A DNA stretch of 64,000 nt from Vibrio nitrifigilis (GCF_015686695.1 NZ_JADPMR010000001.1:2666001-2730000); one strand, 5' to 3'. Shown: positions 1 to 9,952, counted from the stretch's first letter. Notes: generated by a model from the letters alone, not told the origin. Numbers and translations are program-made.

Positions 1-1
1 T

Positions 2-214
2 CTTACCAGTGGTAACACCGTTAGACCCTTGTCTCTTGCTGTATTGATGGCATTAAGTACTAGTGTGTCTGCTGAAGATTTAACTGTTCAACAGCAGATC
101 ACTCAGTTACAACAACAAATACAGAAAGCTCAGGTATTACTTAAACAGCTCTCTGCTAAAAAAACCAGTGCTCCAGACCCTACAACTGAGCACATTGAAA
201 TCTGGTGGTTATAA
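2..214 (+). CDS. C-terminal part of a small exported coiled-coil protein (5' end outside window)
   Basis: The reading frame is open from the first bases of the window to a TAA stop, so the start codon lies upstream. A hydrophobic stretch (SLAVLMALSTSVSA) followed by EDLT looks like the end of a signal peptide cut after SVSA. The remainder is Gln-rich with heptad-like spacing (QQQITQLQQQIQKAQVLL), suggesting a short coiled coil in the periplasm, and ends in an aromatic tail (IWWL). I do not recognise the family. An in-frame TTG at 29 could act as a start, but without an obvious ribosome binding site; continuation upstream is more likely. Confidence 0.5.
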   Translation, partial: LTSGNTVRPLSLAVLMALSTSVSAEDLTVQQQITQLQQQIQKAQVLLKQLSAKKTSAPDPTTEHIEIWWL

Positions 215-233
215 GTGTTTACATGATAAACAG

Positions 234-251
234 AGGGAGCTGGTGCTCCCT
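234..251 (+). terminator. Possible intrinsic terminator after the first small gene
   Basis: A perfect 7-bp stem (AGGGAGC/GCTCCCT) with a 4-nt loop TGGT follows the stop codon by 20 nt. The T-tract after it is weak (TTGATGTTT), so termination efficiency is uncertain. Confidence 0.45.
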
Positions 252-296
252 TTGATGTTTCTAAAGGTATCGTTAGCTATGGCGTAGGAGAAGCCT

Positions 297-1895
297 ATGA
301 AAATGAGACAAACGATAGCGGCTGGCGTTTTGAGCATGGCTTGTTCGCTAGTGGGAGGTATGGTGCAGGCGCAACCTACAAAGGTCGTCACGTTAGATGC
401 TGGGAAAATTCAAGGGGTATCACAAGACAACATCGATGTTTATAAAGGCATCCCTTTTGCGGCAGCTCCTATTGGTGAGTTGCGTTGGCGCGCTCCTCAA
501 CCAGTACCTGCGTGGGATGGCATACGCCAAGTGACGCAGTATGGTCATGACTGTATGCAGAAGCCTTTTCCTAGTGATGCGGCGCCATTGGGTACGGCGC
601 CATCTGAAGATTGTTTAGTGCTTAACGTATGGGCACCTAAGCAAGATAAAAAGTCACTTAAACCCGTGATGGTATGGATTTATGGTGGCGGATTCGTCAA
701 TGGTGGGGCTTCTCCTGCTGTTTACGATGCCAGCCAGTTTGCTGAACAGGGGATAGTCGCGGTTAGCTTCAATTATCGATTGGGAAGATTTGGTTTTTTT
801 GCCCACCCAGCATTAACCAAGCAGCAGCGTAAATACCCAGAGGAAGCGTTAGGTAATTACGGTTTTATGGATCAAATAGCTGCGTTGAAATGGGTAAAAA
901 ATAATATCAGTAAGTTTGGTGGCGATCCCAAGCAGGTCACTCTGGTAGGAGAGTCTGCTGGTGGTTTTTCTGAGCATGTATTACTGACCTCGCCTAAGGC
1001 GAAAGGGTTATTTAATCAAGCCATCATCCAATCTGGTTTAGGACGACAATGGGAACATGCAAAACGGTTTGGTGTGCCCCTCTCTGATCCTGATTCAGCC
1101 GAAGCGACAGGTGTTGCTTTTGCCAAACAATGGGGGATTGAGGGTAATAACGAGCAGGCATTGAAAAAGCTGCGTTCACTCTCTGCAGATCAAGTTGTGG
1201 ATGATATGAATATGATGAATATGAATACTCCAACGTATGCAGGGCCAATGCTCGATGGACGAATCATGGTGAAGCAACCGCAAGAATACTACATGTCAGG
1301 TAAAGGGCTTGCTATGCCTATTATGGTCGGAGCAAATAGCTTTGATATCGGTTTTGCACCATCGGTGACGTCAACGCAGCAAGCCTTAGCGATATTTGGC
1401 AACGCCAACTACCACCAAGCGTTAGCCGCTTATAAACAAAGCGGGGTCACTCAGCCACAGGAGATAGCTCAGGCATTAGCCAGTGATAGGTTAATGGTTG
1501 AGCCTGCTCGTTTTGTCGCACAGCAAGTAGATAAACAAGGTGGAGACGCCTATTTTTATCGGTTTGGATACGTGGCTGATAGCTTGAAGTCTCAATGGCC
1601 AGGTGCTTACCACGCGACTGATATTCCATATACATTTAATACAGTAAAAGCAAAATATGGTGACCAGTTAACACACAATGATTCTGCTATGGCAGCGTTA
1701 ATTCATCAGTATTGGGTTAACTTTATCAAACGTGGTGATCCTAATGGTGAGGGTATACCTGCTTGGGATTTGTATCAGGATGATGGCCATGAAATGATGA
1801 TGTTTTCCAATCGAGGTGTCGCATATTCACACACAGTATCAGACCCCTGGACGGCACGTTTGGATATGGTTGCTCACTTGTATGATAAGCCATAG
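297..1895 (+). CDS. Secreted type-B carboxylesterase (para-nitrobenzyl esterase family)
   Basis: A 532-residue alpha/beta-hydrolase of the carboxylesterase type B family, which hydrolyses carboxylic esters. The N-terminus (about residues 1-25, ending MVQAQ) is a Sec signal peptide, so the protein is probably periplasmic or secreted. Visible motifs are the oxyanion-hole GGGF (130-133), the nucleophile elbow GESAGG with Ser220, an acidic residue in NSFD (Asp350) and the catalytic His in GAYHA (His439). The length fits the family (about 500-550). The ATG is preceded by TAGGAG at good spacing. It stands alone between two unrelated genes, so the physiological substrate is unknown. Confidence 0.88.
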   Translation: MKMRQTIAAGVLSMACSLVGGMVQAQPTKVVTLDAGKIQGVSQDNIDVYKGIPFAAAPIGELRWRAPQPVPAWDGIRQVTQYGHDCMQKPFPSDAAPLGTAPSEDCLVLNVWAPKQDKKSLKPVMVWIYGGGFVNGGASPAVYDASQFAEQGIVAVSFNYRLGRFGFFAHPALTKQQRKYPEEALGNYGFMDQIAALKWVKNNISKFGGDPKQVTLVGESAGGFSEHVLLTSPKAKGLFNQAIIQSGLGRQWEHAKRFGVPLSDPDSAEATGVAFAKQWGIEGNNEQALKKLRSLSADQVVDDMNMMNMNTPTYAGPMLDGRIMVKQPQEYYMSGKGLAMPIMVGANSFDIGFAPSVTSTQQALAIFGNANYHQALAAYKQSGVTQPQEIAQALASDRLMVEPARFVAQQVDKQGGDAYFYRFGYVADSLKSQWPGAYHATDIPYTFNTVKAKYGDQLTHNDSAMAALIHQYWVNFIKRGDPNGEGIPAWDLYQDDGHEMMMFSNRGVAYSHTVSDPWTARLDMVAHLYDKP

Positions 1896-2078
1896 AAGCG
1901 GGCATTAAGGAAAGGGATGTACAGCTTGTTGAGCTTTAGATACATGATGATCTAAAAGCTCTGTAAGTTGTACATTTACAATTAAATCAATTTGTTATGT
2001 TTTTACTCTCGCGTGTCTATATTATTTGTACAGGCTTTGGGGTAATTGGAACCCTATGATCCAAAAGCTTGTCTATAC

Positions 2079-3164
2079 TCACTTATTCTGCTCTTCATTA
2101 GATGCTTTATCTTCTTCGTCACGGCTTTCAATCACACCATATTTCCTTTTCCAAGCTTCCCAGCGTTCAAACGCCAATTTTTGCATATTCATAATATGAT
2201 CGGCTTCGTCAATGATTTCCTCACCGAGTAGAAATTCGAAAATATCTTCTAAAGTCACAATGCCTTGGACGGTTCCATATTCATCGACAATCATCGCGAT
2301 TTGCTGGCGTTGCTCGATCATCTGTTCGAATGCTTTAGGCAGTGTTTGAGTTTTGATTAAAGCGTGCAACGGGCGCATTACCGCACCAAGCTGCTTTTCT
2401 CCAAACCCAGATTGTTGGAGGCGATAGAGTTCTAGTCGGTGTACAAAGCCAATGATGTTGTCTTTGGTGTCGCTGAACACTAGAGGGCGAGAAAAAGGAG
2501 TGTCTTTATGGCTGGCGAGAAACTCATTAATCGTCAATAGGGCACTGACTCGAAATAAAACAATACGAGGTGTCATGACTTGAGTAATCGGAATGCGCTG
2601 TAGTGCGAGTAAGTTATTAAGAATACGTGATTCTCCCTCTTCAAATTCGCCATTCTCGTTTGCCAATAACGCCATCGCTGAAATCTCATCACGATATTTG
2701 GGCATGGTGTGGTGTCTCTGTAGACGTTTGGTGATCTGTTGTGAAAACCATACGAAGGGAGCGAGAATGATCACCATCCATTTCAATAGTCGACCTGTGA
2801 GAGGGGCCAATTGACGCCAGTAGGCTGCACCAATAGTCTTGGGAATAATTTCTGAGAGCACCAAAATACCAAAGGTGAGAACTGCCGAAAAAACGCCTAA
2901 CCACTCGCTACCAAATACGACAGCTGCTTGTGCGCCTGCACTCGCCGCTCCAATCGTATGAGCAATCGTATTTAAGGTAAGGATAGAAGCGAGAGGCCGA
3001 TCTATGTCGGATTTAAGGGCCATTAATGTGGGTGCTATGGGGTGTTCTTGCTGACGCAGTTGGGCGAGGTAACTTGGAGTCAGGCTCAGTAACACCGCTT
3101 CCAAGACCGAACAGATAAATGAGATACCGATCGCCACGCTAATGTAGATGGAAAGCAAAAACAT
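2079..3164 (-). CDS. CNNM/DUF21 transmembrane protein with paired CBS domains
   Basis: A 361-residue inner-membrane protein of the CNNM (old name hemolysin/CorB-like) family, implicated in Mg2+/Co2+ handling. Residues 1-170 form the DUF21 membrane domain with several hydrophobic segments and the conserved SEIIPK motif; residues 190-315 carry two CBS motifs (VMTPR, and VDEYGTVQGIVTLEDIFE), which typically bind adenine nucleotides. The protein stops about 45 residues after the second CBS in a charged tail and lacks the C-terminal CorC_HlyC domain of longer relatives such as YfjD. The start ATG has AAGGAT upstream. Transport activity is inferred from the family only. Confidence 0.85.
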   Translation of the reverse strand: MFLLSIYISVAIGISFICSVLEAVLLSLTPSYLAQLRQQEHPIAPTLMALKSDIDRPLASILTLNTIAHTIGAASAGAQAAVVFGSEWLGVFSAVLTFGILVLSEIIPKTIGAAYWRQLAPLTGRLLKWMVIILAPFVWFSQQITKRLQRHHTMPKYRDEISAMALLANENGEFEEGESRILNNLLALQRIPITQVMTPRIVLFRVSALLTINEFLASHKDTPFSRPLVFSDTKDNIIGFVHRLELYRLQQSGFGEKQLGAVMRPLHALIKTQTLPKAFEQMIEQRQQIAMIVDEYGTVQGIVTLEDIFEFLLGEEIIDEADHIMNMQKLAFERWEAWKRKYGVIESRDEEDKASNEEQNK

Positions 3165-3503
3165 TGTCGATCCTTATCATACCTTTTTATGATTTTAGTG
3201 TATTACGTCACCAGCGCAGAAAATTTCTTGCTATGGTTTACTATTACTAGTTGCATATGAAATGCCCGTTAAACGCAGGCCAAATCAGGCTTTGACGTGT
3301 TTTTATACTTATTAAATAAGGTGATAAGTACGTCAAAACAAGTCGTATAAATTGGTCAATGAGTAACAAATTGTGAGCTCTTACTCATATTATGGTTAAA
3401 AGTGCGTCAGAGTCACCAAACTTGCGCGACAAACCTTTGCCATACGGGCTATTTATGCTTTAGAGTGAAGTCAATTCGATAACCTATAAAGAAGGGAAAC
3501 CTA
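3165..3503. other. Intergenic region between divergent CNNM gene and hupA
   Basis: This 339-nt AT-rich gap must hold the promoters of the two divergent genes. I see several A/T-rich hexamers (for example TTGCCA at 3437 with TTTAGA near 3459) but none convincing enough to name as the hupA promoter. No ORF or RNA gene is evident. Confidence 0.4.
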
Positions 3504-3776
3504 ATGAACAAGACCCAATTAATCGACTTTATCGCAGAAAAAGCTGATCTATCTAAAGCACAAGCTAAATCTGCTCTTGAAGCTACACTTGGTGCTGTTG
3601 AAGGTGCACTTAAAGATGGTGACCAAGTTCAACTAATTGGTTTTGGTACATTCAAAGTAAACCACCGTGCAGCTCGCACTGGTCGTAATCCAAAAACTGG
3701 CGAAGAAATCCAAATCGCAGCAGCAAATGTTCCAGCATTCGTAGCTGGTAAAGCGCTAAAAGAATCTGTGAAATAA
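3504..3776 (+). CDS. hupA: DNA-binding protein HU-alpha
   Basis: A 90-residue histone-like protein, the usual length of HU. It starts [18 protein letters not shown] and contains the conserved GFGTF turn and the DNA-binding arm region [12 protein letters not shown] with Pro at the tip. HU subunits dimerise and bend DNA non-specifically in the nucleoid. Its position beside a DUF1481 gene and purD-purH matches E. coli hupA, not hupB. AAGGGAAACCT precedes the ATG. A strong terminator follows 9 nt after the stop, so it is probably monocistronic. Confidence 0.97.
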   Translation: MNKTQLIDFIAEKADLSKAQAKSALEATLGAVEGALKDGDQVQLIGFGTFKVNHRAARTGRNPKTGEEIQIAAANVPAFVAGKALKESVK

Positions 3777-3785
3777 TATTTGATT

Positions 3786-3812
3786 AACGCCGAGGAAATC
3801 CTCGGCGTTTTT
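3786..3812 (+). terminator. Intrinsic terminator of hupA
   Basis: An 11-bp perfect stem (AACGCCGAGGA with its complement) with a very short A-rich loop, followed by TTTTTC. Strong Rho-independent signal. Confidence 0.93.
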
Positions 3813-3847
3813 CTTTCCTTCCTGAACATCTCTATTTAGCTTCAAAT

Positions 3848-4546
3848 ATGAAATATAGAATTGCTTCCATACTGTTGCTTAGCGTTTTGGCTGGATGCAG
3901 TTCGACATCCCCAACTTTAAAAAAACCGCAAACAGAGTTGTATAGTGGTGGTGAGCGAGTGGGTGATGAAGCTCGTTATTATTGGTTCACAGAAAAAAAC
4001 AAAGCACCAGTCAGTGCTTCCGATTATGTTATTTCTGGCGCTTATAATTGGTATAAAACCAGTTATCGTTGGGACAATAACTTAGTACGAGAAGTGGCCC
4101 GCGTTGGCGCTCAGCGTAAAGATGGCAAAGTAGTTTCTTTCGAAACGTTACTGCGTTTTGATGTTCGTGGTGAGCCTATTTATCAACGTTATCGGATTGA
4201 TGGTAAAGTGTATCCATTAACGACAGAACAAATCGATAAATATATTCAGCAAGCCCGTTACGTTTCTAAAGTAACTCAAGAGCAAGACAAGCAAGGATTA
4301 GAATTAATCCAAGGTGTATGGAACGGAGAGAAGTTTGTAACGTGTCGGGCAAGACAATATGCTCGAGTTCAGTTCAATGATTCATTGCCGGATTTTGTGA
4401 TTAATCGACTCGCATCGATTGATAGTTACATTGCGTTTCTTGGAAAGATTCGTAATAACACCATCTATATCGAAAAGTTACTGACTTTGGATGATAGTGA
4501 GCATCAATGTGTGACTCGTCCAGAGCTACTTGATGAAAAGAATTAA
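3848..4546 (+). CDS. DUF1481 (YjaH-like) lipoprotein
   Basis: A 232-residue protein with a lipoprotein signal peptide and lipobox LAGC at residues 13-16, so Cys16 should be acylated and the protein anchored in an envelope membrane. The rest matches what I know of DUF1481/YjaH, the gene that follows hupA in E. coli; function is unknown. It has many aromatic residues and no recognisable catalytic motif. It sits 32 nt after the hupA terminator T-run and lacks a strong Shine-Dalgarno sequence. It converges with purD across a shared terminator. Confidence 0.8.
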   Translation: MKYRIASILLLSVLAGCSSTSPTLKKPQTELYSGGERVGDEARYYWFTEKNKAPVSASDYVISGAYNWYKTSYRWDNNLVREVARVGAQRKDGKVVSFETLLRFDVRGEPIYQRYRIDGKVYPLTTEQIDKYIQQARYVSKVTQEQDKQGLELIQGVWNGEKFVTCRARQYARVQFNDSLPDFVINRLASIDSYIAFLGKIRNNTIYIEKLLTLDDSEHQCVTRPELLDEKN

Positions 4547-4576
4547 TGCCTTCTATTATTGCTTGTTCTAAATAAC

Positions 4577-4607
4577 ATAAAAAAAGCGCAGACTCAGTCT
4601 GCGCTTT
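4577..4607 (-). terminator. Intrinsic terminator of purD (probably bidirectional)
   Basis: An 11-bp stem (AAAGCGCAGAC with its complement) and 3-nt loop. A-tract on its left gives a U-tract for reverse-strand transcripts from purD; a shorter T3 on the right could serve the convergent lipoprotein gene. Confidence 0.9.
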
Positions 4608-4624
4608 GCGATCAATAACCGTGA

Positions 4625-5914
4625 TTACTTATCAGAGTGTTCGCGTGCAATCGCACGATAGCCAATATCGTTACGATAGAACATACCATCCCAGCTTACT
4701 GTCTTAGCAAGCTCGTAAGCACGTTGTTGAGCTTCTGAAACTGTATTGCCCAGCGCAGTAGCACAAAGAACGCGGCCGCCGTTAGTGACAACTTGACCCT
4801 CTTTATCTGTGGTACCTGCGTGGAAAATTTTCTCGCCTTCAATTTCACCACTTGGCAGAGTGATAACATCGCCTTTATTGTAGCAACCAGGGTAACCACC
4901 GGCTGCAAGTACGACACCGATTGACGCGCGAGGATCCCATTTCGATTCCATTTGATCTAGCTTGCCTGCGATAGCAGCTTGGCAGAGTTCAACCATGTCT
5001 GATTGCATACGCATCATAATAGGTTGAGTTTCTGGGTCACCGAAACGACAGTTATATTCAATCACTTTTGGTGTGCCTGATTGATCAATCATCAAGCCAG
5101 CATAGAGGAAACCAGTGTATGGGTAGCCTTCAGCAGCCATACCACGTACTGTTGGATAAATAACTTCATCCATAATGCGGTCATAGATTTCAGAGGTTAC
5201 AACTGGAGCCGGTGAGTAAGCACCCATACCGCCAGTGTTAGGACCTGTATCTTTATCGCCTACGCGTTTGTGATCTTGGCTTGTTGCCATTGGCAGAACG
5301 TTTTCACCATCCACCATCACGATAAAGCTTGCTTCTTCACCATCGAGAAATTCTTCGATAACCACTCGGCTGCCTGCATCACCAAAGGCATTGCCGGCGA
5401 GCATGTCTTTGATCGCATCTTCAGCTTCTTCAAGTGTCATCGCAACGATAACGCCTTTACCTGCCGCAAGACCATCGGCTTTAACGACGATTGGAGCGCC
5501 TTGTTCACGAACATAAGCAAGAGCCGGTTCGATTTCAGTAAAGTTTGCGTATGCTGCAGTTGGGATATTGTGGCGAGCAAGAAAATCTTTCGTAAAGGCT
5601 TTTGAACCTTCAAGTTGCGCTGCACCTTTGGTTGGACCAAAAATTGGCAGATTTGCTTCATTGAATGCATCAACCACACCGATAACAAGTGGTGCTTCAG
5701 GGCCGACAATAGTCAGTTCAATCGCGTTATCTTTTGCAAAAGCCACTAAACCATCGATATCTTCAACGCCAATATTAACGTTTTGAAGCTTTGGCTCAAG
5801 AGCGGTGCCTGCATTACCTGGTGCAACATAAACAGTCGTTACGTCTGGATTTTGAGCGACTTTCCAGCCTAGAGCGTGTTCACGACCGCCGGAACCGATT
5901 ACCAATACATTCAT
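4625..5914 (-). CDS. purD: Phosphoribosylamine-glycine ligase (GAR synthetase)
   Basis: A 429-residue ATP-grasp enzyme that joins glycine to phosphoribosylamine in step two of cytosolic purine synthesis. The N-terminal domain begins MNVLVIGSGGREHALGWK, the family signature; the ATP-grasp part carries VVKADGLAAGKGV and the DHKRVGDKDTGPNTGGMG block; RFGDPETQ is the conserved metal-binding region. The length equals E. coli PurD (429). CAAGGATTC lies before the ATG. It follows purH on the same strand, but a terminator-like hairpin lies between them. Confidence 0.97.
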   Translation of the reverse strand: MNVLVIGSGGREHALGWKVAQNPDVTTVYVAPGNAGTALEPKLQNVNIGVEDIDGLVAFAKDNAIELTIVGPEAPLVIGVVDAFNEANLPIFGPTKGAAQLEGSKAFTKDFLARHNIPTAAYANFTEIEPALAYVREQGAPIVVKADGLAAGKGVIVAMTLEEAEDAIKDMLAGNAFGDAGSRVVIEEFLDGEEASFIVMVDGENVLPMATSQDHKRVGDKDTGPNTGGMGAYSPAPVVTSEIYDRIMDEVIYPTVRGMAAEGYPYTGFLYAGLMIDQSGTPKVIEYNCRFGDPETQPIMMRMQSDMVELCQAAIAGKLDQMESKWDPRASIGVVLAAGGYPGCYNKGDVITLPSGEIEGEKIFHAGTTDKEGQVVTNGGRVLCATALGNTVSEAQQRAYELAKTVSWDGMFYRNDIGYRAIAREHSDK

Positions 5915-5994
5915 CTTTGAATCCTTGTACTGTGAGGACTTACTGAGAGTTTATATAACACCTAAACTATTACATTTTGCAGCTTGAGGTGTAA

Positions 5995-6028
5995 AAAAAT
6001 GAGGCTGCCTACACAAGGTTGGCAGCCT
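5995..6028 (-). terminator. Terminator-like hairpin between purH and purD
   Basis: An 8-bp stem AGGCTGCC/GGCAGCCT with an 11-nt loop, followed on the reverse strand by a run of seven U residues two bases later. It lies 8 nt after the purH stop and 80 nt before purD. It may attenuate read-through, giving more PurH than PurD, or mark separate transcription units. Confidence 0.7.
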
Positions 6029-6035
6029 GGGTGTC

Positions 6036-7628
6036 TTAGTGACGGAAGTGGCGCATACCAGTGAAGATCATCGCCATGTCGTGTTCATCTGCCGCAGCGA
6101 TAACTTCGTCATCACGAATAGAACCGCCAGGTTGAATAACACATTTGATACCTGCTTCTGCCGCAGCATCAATGCCATCACGGAATGGGAAGAAAGCGTC
6201 AGACGCCATTACACTGCCTGCAACTTCTAGGTTTTCATCAGCCGCTTTAATACCTGCAATTTTAGCAGAGTAAACGCGGCTCATTTGGCCTGCGCCAACA
6301 CCGATAGTGCCGTTGCCTTTCGCGTATACAATCGCGTTAGATTTCACGAATTTCGCTACTTTCCAGCAGAATAGCGCATCTTTCATTTCTTCTTCAGTCG
6401 GTTGACGTTTAGTCACGACTTTTAGATCGTCAAGGGCTACCATGCCGTGGTCACGGTCTTGAACCAATAGGCCGCCGTTAACACGTTTTACGTCGAAACC
6501 AGTGGATTGTGCAGTCCATTCGCCACACTCAAGTAGGCGTAGGTTTTTCTTCGCTGCAATGACTTCAACCGCTTCTGCCGTTACTTTCGGTGCGATGATC
6601 ACTTCAGCAAATTGACGGTCGATGATCGACTTTGCTGTTTTAGCATCTAGCTCGCGGTTGAACGCGATGATGCCACCGAAGGATGATGTTGGGTCAGTTT
6701 TGAATGCGCGATCGTAAGCGTCAAGGATGTTATCCGCAATTGCAACGCCACAAGGGTTGGCGTGTTTTACGATAACACAAGCGGGTTCGTCGAATTCTTT
6801 CACACACTCAAGTGCTGCGTCAGTATCAGCGATGTTGTTGTAAGAAAGCGCTTTACCTTGTAGCTGTTTAGCGGAAGAAACAGAACCATTTTGTGCATCG
6901 CTTTCAACGTAGAAAGCGGCGTCTTGGTGGCTGTTTTCACCGTAACGCATGTCTTGTTTTTTCTCGAACTGCATGTTGAACGTACGAGGGAATTTAGACT
7001 CTTCGTCGCCTTCTTTGTTTTCGCCGTAAGAAGGAACCATAGTACCGAAGTAGTTCGCGATCATACCGTCGTAAGCCGCAGTGTGTTCAAATGCAGCGAT
7101 AGCTAGATCGAAACGAGTATCTAGAGTGAGAGACTTATCGTTTGCGTCCATTTCAGTGATTACACGGTCGTAATCTGAAGCTTTTACTACGATAGTGACA
7201 TCTTTATGGTTTTTCGCTGCAGAGCGAACCATAGTTGGACCACCGATATCGATGTTTTCTACTGCATCAGCAAGAGTACAACCTTCTTTTGCTACTGTTT
7301 CAGCAAATGGATAAAGGTTAACAACAACCATATCGATAGGCTTGATGCCGTGCTCTTCCATGATGGCATCATCCTGACCGCGACGGCCTAGTACACCACC
7401 GTGAACTTTAGGGTGAAGCGTTTTTACGCGTCCATCCATCATCTCTGGAAAACCGGTGTAATCAGAAACTTCTGTTACAGCAATGCCTTTTTCTGCAAGT
7501 AGGCGGGCAGTGCCACCGGTAGACAAAATGTCGACACCACGTTGTGCGAGTGCCTGTGCAAACTCAACAATGCCAGTTTTATCTGATACGCTGATGAGTG
7601 CGCGACGAATTGGACGAGCGTTATTCAT
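6036..7628 (-). CDS. purH: Bifunctional AICAR transformylase / IMP cyclohydrolase
   Basis: A 530-residue enzyme catalysing the last two steps of IMP synthesis. The N-terminal IMP cyclohydrolase half (about 1-200) starts [12 protein letters not shown]; the C-terminal AICAR transformylase half contains [12 protein letters not shown] and the [10 protein letters not shown] block, with Lys-His of KHANPCG as the usual catalytic pair. Length matches E. coli PurH (529). The purine-rich sequence GAGGAAAAGGGAAGC precedes the ATG. A PurR-like palindrome lies upstream, consistent with purine repression. Confidence 0.97.
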   Translation of the reverse strand: MNNARPIRRALISVSDKTGIVEFAQALAQRGVDILSTGGTARLLAEKGIAVTEVSDYTGFPEMMDGRVKTLHPKVHGGVLGRRGQDDAIMEEHGIKPIDMVVVNLYPFAETVAKEGCTLADAVENIDIGGPTMVRSAAKNHKDVTIVVKASDYDRVITEMDANDKSLTLDTRFDLAIAAFEHTAAYDGMIANYFGTMVPSYGENKEGDEESKFPRTFNMQFEKKQDMRYGENSHQDAAFYVESDAQNGSVSSAKQLQGKALSYNNIADTDAALECVKEFDEPACVIVKHANPCGVAIADNILDAYDRAFKTDPTSSFGGIIAFNRELDAKTAKSIIDRQFAEVIIAPKVTAEAVEVIAAKKNLRLLECGEWTAQSTGFDVKRVNGGLLVQDRDHGMVALDDLKVVTKRQPTEEEMKDALFCWKVAKFVKSNAIVYAKGNGTIGVGAGQMSRVYSAKIAGIKAADENLEVAGSVMASDAFFPFRDGIDAAAEAGIKCVIQPGGSIRDDEVIAAADEHDMAMIFTGMRHFRH

Positions 7629-7788
7629 GCTTCCCTTTTCCTCAAATGCTTGGAGTTAGTGACGAAAGATACTTGCCAAAACTGAGTATTACGCGGCAAT
7701 GTTAGGGACGCGCTGGCGAGTTTTGGTAAAGACCTTTAATCCCAAATTTGATGGCGCACATTCTAACTAATCTCTTAAGAAAAAGCTC

Positions 7789-7804
7789 GCGCAATCGTTT
7801 GGCA
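7789..7804. promoter_or_regulatory. PurR-like operator upstream of purH
   Basis: The 16-mer GCGCAATCGTTTGGCA matches 10 of 11 positions of the PurR core GCAAACGTTTG, plus one flanking base. It sits about 160 nt upstream of purH, which is farther than usual, and just ahead of zntR. Binding is inferred from sequence only. Confidence 0.45.
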
Positions 7805-7860
7805 TGCGCAAAATAATCGCAAAAAGAGTGTTTTTCAAGAAAAATTTAAAGAGGCTTCAG

Positions 7861-8274
7861 ATGTTTCAAATCGGTGAGTTTGCCAAACGTAGTGGGGTTT
7901 CTACAGATACACTGCGTTTTTACGAGAAAAATGGCTTAATCGTGCCTGCTGGTCGAAGTGAATCGGGTTATCGACTTTATAATGAAACGAACTTACAGCA
8001 GATTCACTTTATTCTTAAATCCAAAGAAGTGGGGTTAAGTTTAGAAGACATCAAAGAGTTGATGGAAATTCGACTTGAAGCAACCGAACATAGCTGTGCT
8101 GAAGTAAAGGCGATTACCTCGGCAAAGTTACGTTTAGTGGATGAGAAACTTGCGGAGTTAAAACGCATTCGCAGCGCATTGGAAAAAATGAATAATGCCT
8201 GCTGTGGTGATGTGGATGATGATGCCAGCCATTGCTCTATTTTGGCTGCGTTGAATGAAACGGAAAATAATTAA
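7861..8274 (+). CDS. zntR: MerR-family zinc-responsive regulator ZntR
   Basis: A 137-residue MerR-family activator; E. coli ZntR (141 residues) activates the zinc exporter ZntA. Residues 1-70 form the winged helix (IGEFAKRSGVSTDTLRFYEKNGL), followed by the dimerisation helix. The metal ligands of ZntR are visible: Cys79 in SCAEVK, Cys114-Cys115, and His124-Cys125 in SHCS. I chose the ATG at 7861 because MFQIGEFAKR is the conserved start and AGAGG precedes it; the frame extends 19 codons upstream without support. The zntA target is not in the window. Confidence 0.9.
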   Translation: MFQIGEFAKRSGVSTDTLRFYEKNGLIVPAGRSESGYRLYNETNLQQIHFILKSKEVGLSLEDIKELMEIRLEATEHSCAEVKAITSAKLRLVDEKLAELKRIRSALEKMNNACCGDVDDDASHCSILAALNETENN

Positions 8275-8524
8275 CTCACTACTTTTCTAGTAGTCGGTAG
8301 CAGGTCTACTTACCATGATAGCGTATTGTTTCAGGGCATGATGAGCCCTGATTTGCATTAAATCTGTGTTTTTCTACGATAAACTGCGAGTTGTTTTTGG
8401 GCTAATTTCTCCCTCTGCCTATACTGATCTTACTGTACCAACAAATATAAATATCATGGGTATCAATTGATGATGAGATGCCATGGGTTAAGTCTGAGAG
8501 ATCATGAAAAGGAATCATTGAGTG

Positions 8525-9895
8525 ATGAGACATTTCAGCGATTATGTGCGTAAGTTATCGTTAATTATTATTTCATCCACCTTTTTGCTGACAGCAAGTA
8601 TTCCAGCAAACGCCGCATTTGATTGGACTTCTGCAAAAGGTGAATCAATCAACGTTCAACTGAACAAGCACCCCTACGCTGATGCCATCATTCTACAAAT
8701 TCCCCAATTTGAAAAACTCACGGGTATTAGTGTCACGTATTCAGTGACAACAGAAGATACCTACTTCGAAAATTTGACGGCAGGTTTAAATTCCGATCAT
8801 TCTCCCGATGTATTTATGACGGGCTCATATCAATTATGGGATTATGCCTCGAAAGGTCATGTGCAGTATTTAGATGCACTTATCAACGAGCCAGATAGAA
8901 CAGAAAGTCAGTTTGATATTGAAGATTTCTTTGAAGGGGTATTAAACGGCGATCGCTGGGATTTGACACCTGGGCATCCTGTTGGCACTGGAAAACTATG
9001 GGCAATCCCACTTGGTTTTGAAGCGAATGTGTTGATTTATAATAAGCGAGCATTGGAGAAAAAAGGACTAACAGTGCCCCAAACCTTTGATGAACTGTTA
9101 GAAATATCGAAAGAACTGAATGGCTGGAATGGTATTGATTCCTACGGGACTGCCATACGTGGCAGCTTATCTTGGGCGACCATTCATCCAGGGTACATGA
9201 GTGCTTTTTCTAATGCTGGGGCGAAAGATTTTACCATTCGCAATGGTCGTTTGGTGTCGCTGCTAGATTCGCCTGAATCGATTAAAGTCACCCAGACTTA
9301 TGCTCAACTCATTAAAGAAAGCGGGCCTAAACAGTGGTCATTCTACACTTGGTACAATGTGATGAATGATATTGGTAATGGGCGAGCTGCGATGGCTCTA
9401 GACGCCGATATCCTAGGTTTTTTCATGAATAAAGATCCAGATTCTAGGGAAGGGCGTAACCTTGCTTTTGCGCCAATGCCAGTATTTGATAATGGCGTGC
9501 AGGGGGCAAATGAATGGATATGGTCGCTGGCTATGAGCAACTCATCTGCACATAAACAAGCCGCTTGGTTGTTTATGCAATACATGACAGGTAAAAAACA
9601 GATGCTTTGGGGGGCGACACATAATTACCTTGTTAATCCTGTTCGAAAATCTATTTGGGATTCAAAAGAGTGGCAGCTGGTTATCAAAGGAATTACGGGC
9701 TACGAAGAAACCTTCATGAAGATTATCGATAATGTCGGTATTAAGTTCACACCGCAACCGATGTTTTTTGAAACAACAACCGATTGGGCCGGGGCGCTGC
9801 AAGATATTGTGTTAAACAATGCTCCTGTTGCTCAAAGAATGAAAGAGTTAGCGAATTCGGTCGACCGTAAAGTTTCTACTATCCCTATTCAGTGA
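8525..9895 (+). CDS. Extracellular solute-binding protein, family 1 (orphan)
   Basis: A 456-residue periplasmic protein with a signal peptide (about residues 1-31, ending PANA|AFDW). It matches family-1 solute-binding proteins that feed sugars to ABC importers: MFMTGS-like and YNKRALEKKGL/PQTFDELLEISK motifs, a C-terminal NEWIWSLAMSNSS segment and W-rich ligand-facing loops. No permease or ATPase gene is adjacent, so its partner must be encoded elsewhere or it acts as a sensor ligand. The ATG follows an overlapping GTG (8522); AAGGA at 8509 suits either. A strong terminator follows. Confidence 0.8.
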   Translation: MRHFSDYVRKLSLIIISSTFLLTASIPANAAFDWTSAKGESINVQLNKHPYADAIILQIPQFEKLTGISVTYSVTTEDTYFENLTAGLNSDHSPDVFMTGSYQLWDYASKGHVQYLDALINEPDRTESQFDIEDFFEGVLNGDRWDLTPGHPVGTGKLWAIPLGFEANVLIYNKRALEKKGLTVPQTFDELLEISKELNGWNGIDSYGTAIRGSLSWATIHPGYMSAFSNAGAKDFTIRNGRLVSLLDSPESIKVTQTYAQLIKESGPKQWSFYTWYNVMNDIGNGRAAMALDADILGFFMNKDPDSREGRNLAFAPMPVFDNGVQGANEWIWSLAMSNSSAHKQAAWLFMQYMTGKKQMLWGATHNYLVNPVRKSIWDSKEWQLVIKGITGYEETFMKIIDNVGIKFTPQPMFFETTTDWAGALQDIVLNNAPVAQRMKELANSVDRKVSTIPIQ

Positions 9896-9952
9896 ATCAA
9901 TATCAGGAACCGTTTTGAATAAGAGATCTCGTTCACAAAATCATATGTAGTA

